This document shows, piece by piece, positions 1 to 8,357 of a stretch of DNA of 64,000 nucleotides (position 1 is the stretch's first letter; every line of letters begins with the position of its first letter). Source of the DNA: JAIQFL01 sp035295745 (GTDB taxonomy: Bacteria; Acidobacteriota; Terriglobia; Bryobacterales; Bryobacteraceae). The translations under genes and the position numbers were made by a program. The notes below the pieces were generated by a model that saw only the letters and a program-made list of their open reading frames with translations, made no database searches and was not told the DNA's origin. The stretch is from contig DATGIL010000052.1 of the NCBI GenBank assembly GCA_035295745.1, forward strand, positions 1-64,000. Direction: 5' to 3'.

Positions 1-81
1 TTCTAACTCCGCCACCAGTTGCTGGATTTCCGCTCGGTTCCGGCGGCGCTTGATGTTCGTGGCTTGCGTCTGTTTGTCCAC
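1..81 (-). CDS. Possible IS66-like TnpA N-terminal fragment, cut by the window edge
   Basis: An open frame runs from a GTG at 81 to the first base of the window and gives 27 residues, beginning VDKQTQATNIKRRRNRAEIQ. In-frame stops lie just upstream, so GTG is the earliest start, although the GGAGG before it sits almost against the start codon. The basic RRRNRAE stretch followed by LVAELE resembles the N-terminus of the small accessory TnpA protein of IS66-family elements. It begins 12 bp after the stop of the gene at 94-369. The body of the protein is outside the window, so the family call is tentative; any short basic DNA-binding protein could look the same. Confidence 0.3.
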   Translation of the reverse strand, partial: MDKQTQATNIKRRRNRAEIQQLVAELE

Positions 82-93
82 CCCTCCAGTTCA

Positions 94-369
94 TCACTGG
101 TGGCGGCGCATGAAAAGGGTGCGGTTGCTCAGACGCTTACACTGCTTCGTGTCAAAAATCGTCAGAAGCAATTCGATATCGATCGCAGCCCTCTGGTAGT
201 TTATTGTTATGAACGCTTCGCGGTCTGTGGGACTCAGCATTCCGCCGACAACATTGCGAATCTCCAGCTTGTCAAGTTCGTTCACGCTCTTCATGGCCGT
301 GAAGAACCGATCAATGTTTTGAGCGGATTCGGCATCTAGAGCCACGGGATCGATTCTACCACCCGTCAT
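94..369 (-). CDS. Hypothetical protein, about 91 aa
   Basis: I do not recognise this protein. The frame opens upstream at 426, but the more natural start is the ATG at 369, giving a product that begins MTGGRIDPVALDAESAQNID. Composition is protein-like: alternating charged and hydrophobic residues typical of a small helical soluble protein, with no signal peptide or membrane segment. The tail is basic (CKRLSNRTLFMRRHQ). It is followed 12 bp later by the partial IS66-like frame, so it could be cargo beside, or part of, a mobile element. It might also be a degraded remnant. Confidence 0.4.
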   Translation of the reverse strand: MTGGRIDPVALDAESAQNIDRFFTAMKSVNELDKLEIRNVVGGMLSPTDREAFITINYQRAAIDIELLLTIFDTKQCKRLSNRTLFMRRHQ

Positions 370-832
370 CGGACGATATCGGACAAGGAACGCCAACAAT
401 GGTGGCAACCGTGGCATCCCGAGCAATCGGGAATCTGTAACTTACGGATGGCAAAAAAGCGCCAGTTGCTCGAATCCCCCTCTCCGCCGTCCTTTCAGTA
501 TCAATAAGGTTTAAAGGATTTCACGTGGCAATGGACCCACCGCGCGTTCCGGCAGCGTACAGCCACAATGCCAGAATGAACATGCCGCCTTCCGCGATCA
601 ACCAACGCGTCCGCCACTAGTTCCAGAGCCCAAGGCCCACGCGAATTGCCGATCCCGGTGCCGCGGGCCATATCCGGTCTGTGGCTGACCGCACCGAGCA
701 TCCAATGTCTGAGGACCGCTGGGGGACAAACAGTGCGCCTGCGCCCCTGACCTCAGAGTCGATCCGTACTTTGCTCGCTCGATGGTTTGGGAGTGGGCGC
801 GTCTCGCCCGTCTGCGCTACAATCGACGATCC
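370..832. other. Intergenic region without a convincing gene; possible tRNA-Ser 3' remnant at 468-488
   Basis: Several short frames cross this stretch on both strands, but none has protein-like composition or a ribosome binding site. The only recognisable item is a 21-nt string at 468-488 that reads like the T-loop and 3' acceptor strand of a serine tRNA (TCGAATC, then CCTCTCCGCC). The matching 5' half is absent upstream. It could be a chance match or a leftover attachment site. Confidence 0.3.
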
Positions 833-1315
833 ATGCTGAACTACTACGAGAGCGTCGTCATAGAGTATCTTCGGGCGGATCGCGCCGTCTTCGTGAACAC
901 CGAGTGCTGCATTCAGGTCAATCCGTCCGACAACCCCGACAAAAGCGGCCCCCATTGGTACTGCGATGCGGTTGCGTTGGACTTTCGGTCGAAGACAGTG
1001 TTTCTGTGCGAAATCTCATACGAAAAGCATCTCGGCAAACTGATGAACCGGATGAAGGGATGGCATGAGAATTGGGGCGGCCTCGTCGCGGGACTTCGCC
1101 GTGACTGCCAGCTTTACCCACTGGATTGGCCGGTAACTCCGTGGCTGTTCGTGCGTCAGGAACACCGGAAGCTCGTACGTGAGCGGCTGGAGGGGATCGC
1201 TAATGGGCAACCGTTAAAGTTCGATCCGAAGATCACACCGCTGGAATGCACGGTGCCGTGGCACTACTGTACATACAACCGCAAGGGCGATTGCTGCGCG
1301 GCCAGCGCACGATGA
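833..1315 (+). CDS. Hypothetical protein, about 160 aa, possible PD-(D/E)XK-like fold
   Basis: The start is taken at the ATG at 833 (MLNYYESVVIEYLRADRAVF). A TACAAT box at 818-823 lies 9 nt upstream and there is no Shine-Dalgarno, so the transcript may be leaderless. An Asp in WYCDAVALDF followed by a strand carrying Glu in VFLCEISYEK resembles the core of a PD-(D/E)XK nuclease, but the expected Lys is replaced (E-I-S), so activity is doubtful. The rest is soluble, with Trp-rich helices (MKGWHENWGG). No neighbour explains it. I do not recognise the family. Confidence 0.55.
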   Translation: MLNYYESVVIEYLRADRAVFVNTECCIQVNPSDNPDKSGPHWYCDAVALDFRSKTVFLCEISYEKHLGKLMNRMKGWHENWGGLVAGLRRDCQLYPLDWPVTPWLFVRQEHRKLVRERLEGIANGQPLKFDPKITPLECTVPWHYCTYNRKGDCCAASAR

Positions 1316-1535
1316 AGATGTGACGGCGGACCATTGATTGTCAGCCGCTCCACATCACGACTTCAACGTTCTTCGGTGACGATCCACCCCACCACGCCAC
1401 AACAGAACGTGTCTCTGATCGCCACGGTCGGTGGCGGCCGGGCGGCCTACGGCCCGGAGAGCACCTGCCACCGTAGCTCACAAGCTGATTGGCGTCTTTG
1501 TTCCACTACCTTCCGGACATAGCGGGGCCTACGCT

Positions 1536-3140
1536 CTAGCGCTCATTCGGCGGCTTCGTCGCGGGCGCCCCAGCGGGTACGAACGCCACCTTTCTAGCCG
1601 AGTTTGCCAGATCCGCGATCGAGAGATACACGAGGCGCGTAATGCGAGTGAGCTTGTCGTAATTGATCCGCTGCCAGGTGTCGTTGTCGGTATGGTAATC
1701 AGGGTGGAGGCCGGTTTGAAATTCGACTTGCGGGATGTGCAGCGTCGCCATCCAAAAATGGTCGCTGCGCGACCAAAGGGAATCGGGATCGACGGTGTCC
1801 ATCTTGTGGTCGAGCGTCAGGTGCTGGGTCCGATTAGCTTTGTCAATGATTTCGCTCAGGCCCGGGTTGTAGCGCGTGCCGAGGATGTTCACCATGTTCG
1901 CGTTGCCGCCGGATGGGACGGGCCAGTTGGCGTCGTTTTCGTCGCGTCCGATCATGTCGAGGTTGAAATTGGCGATCGTGTCGTTCAGTGGCACGAGCGG
2001 ATGAGTCATGTAGTAGTAAGACCCGAGAAAGATGCGCTCCTCGCCGTCATAAACCATGAATAAGATGCTGCGCTTGGGCCGTACATGGCCTTCGACGAAA
2101 GCCTGCGCGATGCGGATCACGGCCGCCGTGCCGGAGGCGTTGTCGTCCGCGCCGTAGTAGGTGTGACCGTTGGTTTGGCCCATGTGGTCGTGATGCGCGG
2201 TAAGGAGGATCGTTTGCGCTTTGAGTTGCGGGTCGGAACCTTCGAGCAAACCGACGGCGTTGCGGCCCGGATGAGTTTCGAGACTGGTAAATGACTTAGT
2301 CAGACAGGCGGAACTTTCCGGTACCGCGAACGAGTGAGGCTGCAGCGTGCGATCGATCTCCTGTTGGAGTTTCTCCGCCGTCTTGCCGCTGGGCGAGAGG
2401 AATTGGTCGGCAGCCTCGCGCTGGATGGTGAAGACCGGGAGATCCCACATCTCCCCCGCGAGGGCGATCATGGGGCCACCGGCGGCTCGTTGCGAACTGG
2501 CAGGCGTCTGCTTGATTTCGCGATTTGGGCCGACCCCTTGCACAATCAGCATGCCGATTGCCCCCGCTTTGCGGATGGCCTCGATCTTCTCCCAGTTGAA
2601 AGCGTGATAGGTGTCCCAGGTTCCCATGAACTTCGAGTCAGGATCATTGGCCTGGGGCTCCCGAGGAAGCACCATGGCGACCTTGCCTTTGAGATCGAGG
2701 CCGGCGAAATCGTTGTAGCCATATTCCGGAGCGTCGATGCCGTAACCGGCGAACGCGATCGTCCCGCAACCACTCGCAGGCCGCAAGCTGGAGCGGACAA
2801 ATCGGAAATCCTGGTTGAATTTGAAGGAACGATCGGTTCCGCCGATTTTGCCGGTCAGCGTGACCTGAGCCGGATCGATACTGCCGTACACGAGGTCCAT
2901 GTTCTGGAAATAAGTGCCGTTGTCGCCTGCCGCTTTCAGGCCGAGGCGCATAAATTCGGCGGCGATGTAGTCGGTGGCGGCGTAATCGCCAACGGAGCCG
3001 GCTTGACGGCCGGCAAGATCAGGCGATGCGAGGAAGAAGATGTCGGAGCGCAGATCGGCCGTGCGGATCAGTTCGGCCGGCTGCTGCGAGCCCGCGGCAA
3101 GGGCGAGGAGCGCGCCGAGGATGACAACGCGGCCGCGCAT
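1536..3140 (-). CDS. Exported M28-family zinc aminopeptidase with PA domain
   Basis: A signal peptide (VVILGALLALAAGS) precedes a region with a protease-associated domain around residues 90-250 and an M28 catalytic domain. The cocatalytic zinc ligands are visible: His in TAHHDHMG (about 317-320), Asp in GADDNASG (about 333), the catalytic Glu pair in YDGEER (about 368), Asp in LDMIGR, and a late His in HPDYHTDND. It probably removes N-terminal residues from peptides in the periplasm or outside the cell. The ATG at 3140 overlaps the upstream amidohydrolase stop by one base (TGATG), which indicates translational coupling; a TTG lies one codon upstream. It is the last gene of a receptor-amidohydrolase-peptidase run, consistent with peptide scavenging. 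Confidence 0.9.
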   Translation of the reverse strand: MRGRVVILGALLALAAGSQQPAELIRTADLRSDIFFLASPDLAGRQAGSVGDYAATDYIAAEFMRLGLKAAGDNGTYFQNMDLVYGSIDPAQVTLTGKIGGTDRSFKFNQDFRFVRSSLRPASGCGTIAFAGYGIDAPEYGYNDFAGLDLKGKVAMVLPREPQANDPDSKFMGTWDTYHAFNWEKIEAIRKAGAIGMLIVQGVGPNREIKQTPASSQRAAGGPMIALAGEMWDLPVFTIQREAADQFLSPSGKTAEKLQQEIDRTLQPHSFAVPESSACLTKSFTSLETHPGRNAVGLLEGSDPQLKAQTILLTAHHDHMGQTNGHTYYGADDNASGTAAVIRIAQAFVEGHVRPKRSILFMVYDGEERIFLGSYYYMTHPLVPLNDTIANFNLDMIGRDENDANWPVPSGGNANMVNILGTRYNPGLSEIIDKANRTQHLTLDHKMDTVDPDSLWSRSDHFWMATLHIPQVEFQTGLHPDYHTDNDTWQRINYDKLTRITRLVYLSIADLANSARKVAFVPAGAPATKPPNER

Positions 3141-4657
3141 CAATGGATTCCGACTTGGCCTTTCACCGAGTCGATGAGCTTGGAGGAGTCGTAGCCTGCG
3201 CCATTTTTGAATACGGTCTCCACGTTTTCAATGTCCGAGATTTGTTGATCGGGCTTGCCGCGTACGACGATCAGGTCTGCCTGCTTCCCCGGCTTGAGGG
3301 TGCCGATCTTATCGCCGGCAGCCAGGAAGTTGGCGCCATTTTCGGTGGCGATGTGGATCGCCTCCAGCGGAGTGAACCCGGCGTCCACGAGCAGTTCGAC
3401 TTCACGTTGATCGCCGAATCCGGCGAGGACGCCGCCATAGCCGGTGGGATCGAGTCCGGCGAGAAGTGTGCCTCCAGCTTGGGCGAACATATGTTCGAAT
3501 GCCTGCTCCTTTTTGAAGACGGCGAGCCCCTGGGCGCCGCGCCCCGCGCCGCCACGGCCTGCTTCCGGATTGTTGCCGGCCGGCGTGTTGCCGGAACGGC
3601 CTCGGCCGGAATTGGCGGCCAGGAAATCAACACGCGCCTGGGGCGAAAGCGCGTCCAGAATGCGTGGCGTGGATGGGCGGTTCGGCTCGAAGACCGGCAG
3701 CGTCGAAGTAATGGCGACGTGCTTCGCGATAAGCGTGTGGATCATGTTCTGCACGGGCGCGCTGTTGAGATCGATGGCAGCAATCACCGCGCCGGTGGGT
3801 GCACTCATGCCGCCCGGGCAGACGTCGGGCTCTTTACCGGGGTCGAACTCGGTATCGACGGTGAGACCGTGTTCGAGATCGTCTATGCCGATGTTGGCGG
3901 CTTCGGTGAATCCGATCGAGCAGAGGTGGCCGGTGACTTTGGCGCCGCGGGCATGAGCGGCTTTGACGGCGGCAGCGAGTTCTGCTCGCGTGATGTGCAT
4001 ATATGCTTTGAAATCGTGCACGCCCTCGTCGAGCCAGTAGTTGACGGTCCTGGTGGCGTCGTCGGGGCCGGTTAGCCAATGCATTTGCAGCATGCTCGTA
4101 TTCCCGGCGCCTTCCAGATAGGGACCGGTGACATACATGCTGGGACCGGGGATGCGCCCCGAATCGATGGCCTGCTTCATCTGGAGATCGGTATAAGGTT
4201 CCAGCGTGCCGGTGGTGCGGACGGTCGTCACGCCGGCGCCCAGATAGAGGCGCGGAAAACTGACGTCCATCTCGTTATAACTGCCCGGTGCGCCTGGGAC
4301 GCGTCCGCCTTCGCCGTAAGGCGAGGGGTAGAACATGTGATCGTGCATTCCGACCAGCCCAGGGAGAACGGTGCGGCCCGCAAGATCGACGGCCTGGGCA
4401 CCTGCCGGGATTTGAACTGAGTTGTTCGGACCGATGGAACGGATTTTGCCGTCTGCGATGACGATGGCTTGATCTTCGAGTGCCGGGGCGCCGGTGCCGT
4501 CGATCACGCGAACGTTGCGCAGAACGATGGTCGGCGCTGATATGGTGATGAACGTCTGGGTAATGGGCGGTTGCTGTTGCGTTATCGCAGGCACCGCGAG
4601 GAGTAAGAGCGCAAGAGCCGCGGCCGCCCCCTTGAGGTCGCGGTTCCGGGCCGGCAT
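3140..4657 (-). CDS. Exported amidohydrolase family protein
   Basis: The protein belongs to the metal-dependent amidohydrolase superfamily (imidazolonepropionase/prolidase-like subgroup). After a signal peptide (ALALLLLAVPAITQ) comes the N-terminal composite domain (VLRNVRVIDGTGAPALEDQA), the metal motif LPGLVGMHDHMF, a further His in VTGHLC, the late Asp in LLAGLDPTGYG, and the C-terminal GTLKPGKQADLIVVRGKP typical of the family. The start is set at the ATG at 4657, which removes an overlap with the upstream receptor and places the signal peptide properly. A Gly/Arg-rich loop (GRGRSGNTPAGNNPEAGRGG) is inserted about residues 348-375. The receptor gene ends 28 bp upstream and the M28 peptidase overlaps downstream. 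The substrate cannot be read; dipeptides or cyclic amides are plausible. Confidence 0.88.
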   Translation of the reverse strand: MPARNRDLKGAAAALALLLLAVPAITQQQPPITQTFITISAPTIVLRNVRVIDGTGAPALEDQAIVIADGKIRSIGPNNSVQIPAGAQAVDLAGRTVLPGLVGMHDHMFYPSPYGEGGRVPGAPGSYNEMDVSFPRLYLGAGVTTVRTTGTLEPYTDLQMKQAIDSGRIPGPSMYVTGPYLEGAGNTSMLQMHWLTGPDDATRTVNYWLDEGVHDFKAYMHITRAELAAAVKAAHARGAKVTGHLCSIGFTEAANIGIDDLEHGLTVDTEFDPGKEPDVCPGGMSAPTGAVIAAIDLNSAPVQNMIHTLIAKHVAITSTLPVFEPNRPSTPRILDALSPQARVDFLAANSGRGRSGNTPAGNNPEAGRGGAGRGAQGLAVFKKEQAFEHMFAQAGGTLLAGLDPTGYGGVLAGFGDQREVELLVDAGFTPLEAIHIATENGANFLAAGDKIGTLKPGKQADLIVVRGKPDQQISDIENVETVFKNGAGYDSSKLIDSVKGQVGIH

Positions 4658-4685
4658 CTTTCGTGTGGCAGTGAGAGAGCAGAGA

Positions 4686-7600
4686 TTAGAAGACATATTT
4701 GAGACCGAATTGAACCAGGCGCGGGGCAACGCTCATCGACGTGATTTGGCCGAAGGAACTGCTGTTGACCGACGTGCCAGGGTTGCTGAAGTTCGGATGG
4801 TTGAAGGCGTTGTAGAATTCCGCGCGGAATTGGACGTTGGAAGTGTCCGTCGGGCGGGGGAGTTTGAAGGTGCGGCCGAGCGAGAAATCGGCGGCGCTCT
4901 CGGGAGGCCCAAGCACGATGCCGACCCCGCTGCTGCCCCACCCGTAACCGTTGCCGATGGCCACAGGAGCGCAGTTCAGCGTGTTGATATTGAAATAGTT
5001 GTTGAGCTTGGCATCGACGGAACCGGGCATCACGATGTTGCTGTATGTGGAGCCCGGGCACATCTGCGCGCGCGACGTGCCGCCGAAAATGTTGGTGAAC
5101 GTGCCATTGCTGAAGGTCAGCGGGTTGCCGGACTGGACGGTGACTACACCAGAGACAATCCATCCGTTACGGAGCGCACCGGTGACGCCCTTGCCACTGG
5201 AAGGCGCCTGCCAGACGAAGTTGCCGACGATGCGATGGGGAGTCTCGTAAGATGCCGGTCCATAGCCGTTCAGGGGATGGAGCGCGTCGCCTGAAGTGCC
5301 GCCGGTGCCCGGGAAAGTCCCATTGCCGGTGTCGTCGGTAAGTGTCTTGCTGAACGTATAGGCAATCTGGCCTTGGAGACCGTGGCTCATGCGCCGCTGA
5401 ACCACCACTTGCAGCCCGTTGTAGTTGGAGATGAAGATCTCCTGAGCCAGGCTGATGGTGGAAAAGCCCAGATAGGGCCGCCGCCCATTGATGTTGGCGG
5501 CCGCGGTGGTTGGGCCAGTGAAGCTCGATGCGAGGGAAGATGCCGGGTTGACCGTCAAGCCCGCCTGGTTGATATTCTGGGTGCCTTCCAGGTGGGTGCT
5601 CTTCGTGCCGACATAGCCGACTTGAATCATGGTTGACGGCGTCACCTGATACTGCGCATTGAAACTGTATTGCTGCACGGTGGGCGGTGTATAGACTGGG
5701 CCGGGGAGATTCAGCGTCAACTGCGAACTCTGCGTACGCGGCAGGAAGGTCGGGTAGTCCGAAGCGAGCGGAGGCGCGGACGGCGGCCAGGGATTCTGGA
5801 AGGTCCCGGCAGCGGCCAGTGTGGCCGAGTTCGTTTGCGAGATCTCGAAGGGTGGATCGCCAACGAACTGGTACGCGTCGTTGGCCGAGGTGCGGGCATA
5901 GTAGATCCCGTAGCCGCCGCGGAGCACCAGATTACCCTTGGGATGCCAACTGAAACCGACGCGCGGTCCGACGTTGCGGTAGGAGACGGGGTTTTGAGCG
6001 AAGGTATTGTTGCTGTTCACGGCCACGCCTGCCGGCGGTTGGCCGTAACGCGAGACGTAATTGGCGGGAACGATGAAGCCGGTGTACAAGTTGCCGCTGG
6101 CCGGAAAATCGTTGGTTGCGAGCTGTGGCCAGAAGGCGGCGAACTTACCCTTCGTGTCAGAGATCTGACCATAGACATCCCAACGCACGCCCGCGTTCAC
6201 CGTGAGCGAACGCGTGATGTGGATGTCATCCTGGAAGTACAAGTCGTAATCGGTCTCCTTGAATTCCTTCTGGGCGTCTCCACAGAGGCTGCGCGCGCTG
6301 GAAAGATTGCTATACGCGCTACCGTTTTGTGCGGCGCTCATGCCGAGGAGGAAATCGGGGAAGGTCGAAAAACCGAGGGTCCCGCGGGTGGTTTCGGGAT
6401 CGGCGAAGGGAAGGTTGGTGGTCTCCAGATCGGCGCCCATCTTGATGTTATGCATGCCGTGAATCCACGTGAGCTGATTGCCCACCTGGTAGCCCTCCGT
6501 GTTTGCCCATTGGCCGTCGTTAAAGGTGCCGCCAAGCGCAAAGGTTCCCGACACCGAAATGATAGGGGAAATCGGCTGGGAATCGCACGAAGGAACCATT
6601 CCGAGTTGTGCGTTGGTGATGGGGTACTGGCTGGAGACCAATCCGTAAATGCGATGGTAGCCGGCGTGAACCTGATCGATGACGGTGGGCGAGAAGATGT
6701 AGCTGTATTTCAATGCCACGTTCGCGTTTTCGTTGAGGTTGGTCGCCGGGGCGCCGGGCAGGTCGGAGGTGCTGAAGGCGGAGTAGGTGTAATCGCGCGC
6801 CCAGAAATAGCGTTCGGTGAATTTCTGTTTGGGTGTGGGTGTGAAATCGATGTTGCCGAGCGCCTGGTCCTCGCGAAAGGTGGAGGGTAACGAGAACGAA
6901 GAGAATCCGCCGGTATTTACATTGGTGGATTGGAGAACGACCTGCGGTGCGGGAATCAGATACGATCCATCGGGCAATTTGGTGTTCAACAACGTCAGCG
7001 CAATCGGATTGATGTTGGAGCCATCAGAGGCGATCTTCACGCCACCCTGCTGTCCCGCCTGACCGCCGAATTCGGCCCCCAGCGCGGCGGCTGTGCGTCC
7101 AGAAGAGTCTGCCGACAGGAGCGGCATGCGAACGGATTGTAGCGATGTGCTGCCCAAGCCGTTCGTCTGGCGGGTTCCCTGATAGGAGAGGAAAAAGAAG
7201 AGCTTGTTCTTGAGAACGGGCCCGCCAAACGTACCGCCGAATTGATTCTGGCGGAGGACCGGGCGCGACTGTCCAGCGGAATTGCGGAAGAAATCGTTGG
7301 CGTTCAGGTCGGTGTTGCGGAGGAATTCGAAAAGGTCGCCGTGGAATTGATTCGTTCCGGACTTGGTGACCAGGTCAACATTGCCACCCGCGGAGCGCCC
7401 GTAGGAGGCGTCGTAGTCGCCGGTTTGGACGCGGAATTCCTCAATCGCGTCGGGATTGGGAATGGAAACTCCGGACTCCGCTAAGATGCCGGCCGAGCCC
7501 TGCACCTGGAGGTTCAGGGCATCTTCGCCATCGAGCTGATAGCCGTTATCGGAAACGCGTGCGCCGTTCACGTTTACATCGACGGTGCCTTTGCCGAGTG

Positions 7601-8108
7601 ACGCTGCATTGGGCAGCGGGCTCGCAACGCCGGGATTGAGCTGGAGAATCTCCGTAAAATTGCGGCTGGTTAGCGGAAGGGAAGTGACGGTGGTGGTGTC
7701 GGTAGTTTGGCCCAGTGCGGAATTCTCGGTCTGCAGCATCTCCGCCGCGGACGCGACGGTGATGGTTTGCTCCGCGGTTCCGACGGCGAGTTGGAGGTTC
7801 ACCGTGGTGGATGTTGCCGCGGGAACGATCACACGATTGGCCACTCCCGAGGCGAAACCAGAAGCCGTCGCAGCCAGCGAGTACGTGCCTGGCGGGAGAA
7901 GCGGGACCACGTAGTGGCCAACGCGGTCCGTGGTAACGACGCGCATTTCGCCGGTGGCCGTCTCTTTGACGGTGATGGTTGCTCTGGGAATAGCGGCTCC
8001 CGAAGGATCGGTGACATCACCCACCATCTGGCCGGTGGACGCGGTCTGCGCGTAGGCGAAGCCGGGCGCGAAGATGGAACACAGCAGAACGATTCGAAGA
8101 CGGATCAA
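4686..8108 (-). CDS. TonB-dependent receptor, Oar-like with carboxypeptidase-regulatory N-domain
   Basis: This is a large (about 1140 aa) outer-membrane protein. A signal peptide (VLLCSIFAPGFAYAQ) is followed by a CarboxypepD_reg-like Ig fold (VGDVTDPSGAAIPRATITV), a plug region (QLDGEDALNL, VDLVTKSGTNQFHGDLFEFL) and a long barrel ending in LVQFGLKYVF with a terminal aromatic. The family is greatly expanded in Acidobacteriota and is thought to import large substrates or bind surface polymers. The start is placed at TTG 8108 because GGAGGAGGG lies immediately upstream of it; the ATG at 8123 would translate the Shine-Dalgarno itself as MEEGP. The downstream amidohydrolase and peptidase suggest peptide-derived substrates. 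Confidence 0.9.
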   Translation of the reverse strand: MIRLRIVLLCSIFAPGFAYAQTASTGQMVGDVTDPSGAAIPRATITVKETATGEMRVVTTDRVGHYVVPLLPPGTYSLAATASGFASGVANRVIVPAATSTTVNLQLAVGTAEQTITVASAAEMLQTENSALGQTTDTTTVTSLPLTSRNFTEILQLNPGVASPLPNAASLGKGTVDVNVNGARVSDNGYQLDGEDALNLQVQGSAGILAESGVSIPNPDAIEEFRVQTGDYDASYGRSAGGNVDLVTKSGTNQFHGDLFEFLRNTDLNANDFFRNSAGQSRPVLRQNQFGGTFGGPVLKNKLFFFLSYQGTRQTNGLGSTSLQSVRMPLLSADSSGRTAAALGAEFGGQAGQQGGVKIASDGSNINPIALTLLNTKLPDGSYLIPAPQVVLQSTNVNTGGFSSFSLPSTFREDQALGNIDFTPTPKQKFTERYFWARDYTYSAFSTSDLPGAPATNLNENANVALKYSYIFSPTVIDQVHAGYHRIYGLVSSQYPITNAQLGMVPSCDSQPISPIISVSGTFALGGTFNDGQWANTEGYQVGNQLTWIHGMHNIKMGADLETTNLPFADPETTRGTLGFSTFPDFLLGMSAAQNGSAYSNLSSARSLCGDAQKEFKETDYDLYFQDDIHITRSLTVNAGVRWDVYGQISDTKGKFAAFWPQLATNDFPASGNLYTGFIVPANYVSRYGQPPAGVAVNSNNTFAQNPVSYRNVGPRVGFSWHPKGNLVLRGGYGIYYARTSANDAYQFVGDPPFEISQTNSATLAAAGTFQNPWPPSAPPLASDYPTFLPRTQSSQLTLNLPGPVYTPPTVQQYSFNAQYQVTPSTMIQVGYVGTKSTHLEGTQNINQAGLTVNPASSLASSFTGPTTAAANINGRRPYLGFSTISLAQEIFISNYNGLQVVVQRRMSHGLQGQIAYTFSKTLTDDTGNGTFPGTGGTSGDALHPLNGYGPASYETPHRIVGNFVWQAPSSGKGVTGALRNGWIVSGVVTVQSGNPLTFSNGTFTNIFGGTSRAQMCPGSTYSNIVMPGSVDAKLNNYFNINTLNCAPVAIGNGYGWGSSGVGIVLGPPESAADFSLGRTFKLPRPTDTSNVQFRAEFYNAFNHPNFSNPGTSVNSSSFGQITSMSVAPRLVQFGLKYVF

Positions 8109-8123
8109 TGGACCCTCCTCCAT

Positions 8124-8357
8124 TGCGTATTGGTGGCTTGATTGTATTGAAGGCCTTTACATGTGTCAACGGGTCGCGCTACAACTGGCTAGCTACAACG
8201 TTTTCGTCATGGGCGACGCTGCACGCCTGGATCTCGCCGAAGCAGATGGCAGGGTATTGTTGAACGCTCGAGAAGGACTTCTGGCAGATCACCGATTCCA
8301 ACGCCGCAAGCTGGTAGGTAGCGAATCGCAGGAGTTCGAAAGCCGCCTCACGCCGCC
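8124..8357. other. Intergenic, upstream of the TonB-dependent receptor
   Basis: A spacer of 234 bp holds the promoter side of the receptor operon. On the minus strand a TACAAT box lies about 35 nt upstream of the TTG start at 8108. No protein-like frame or hairpin stands out. Confidence 0.35.

Noticed and set aside
5670..6890. 406-codon plus-strand frame inside the TonB-dependent receptor
   Set aside because: Antisense to a complete receptor gene; composition is that of a reading-frame shadow.
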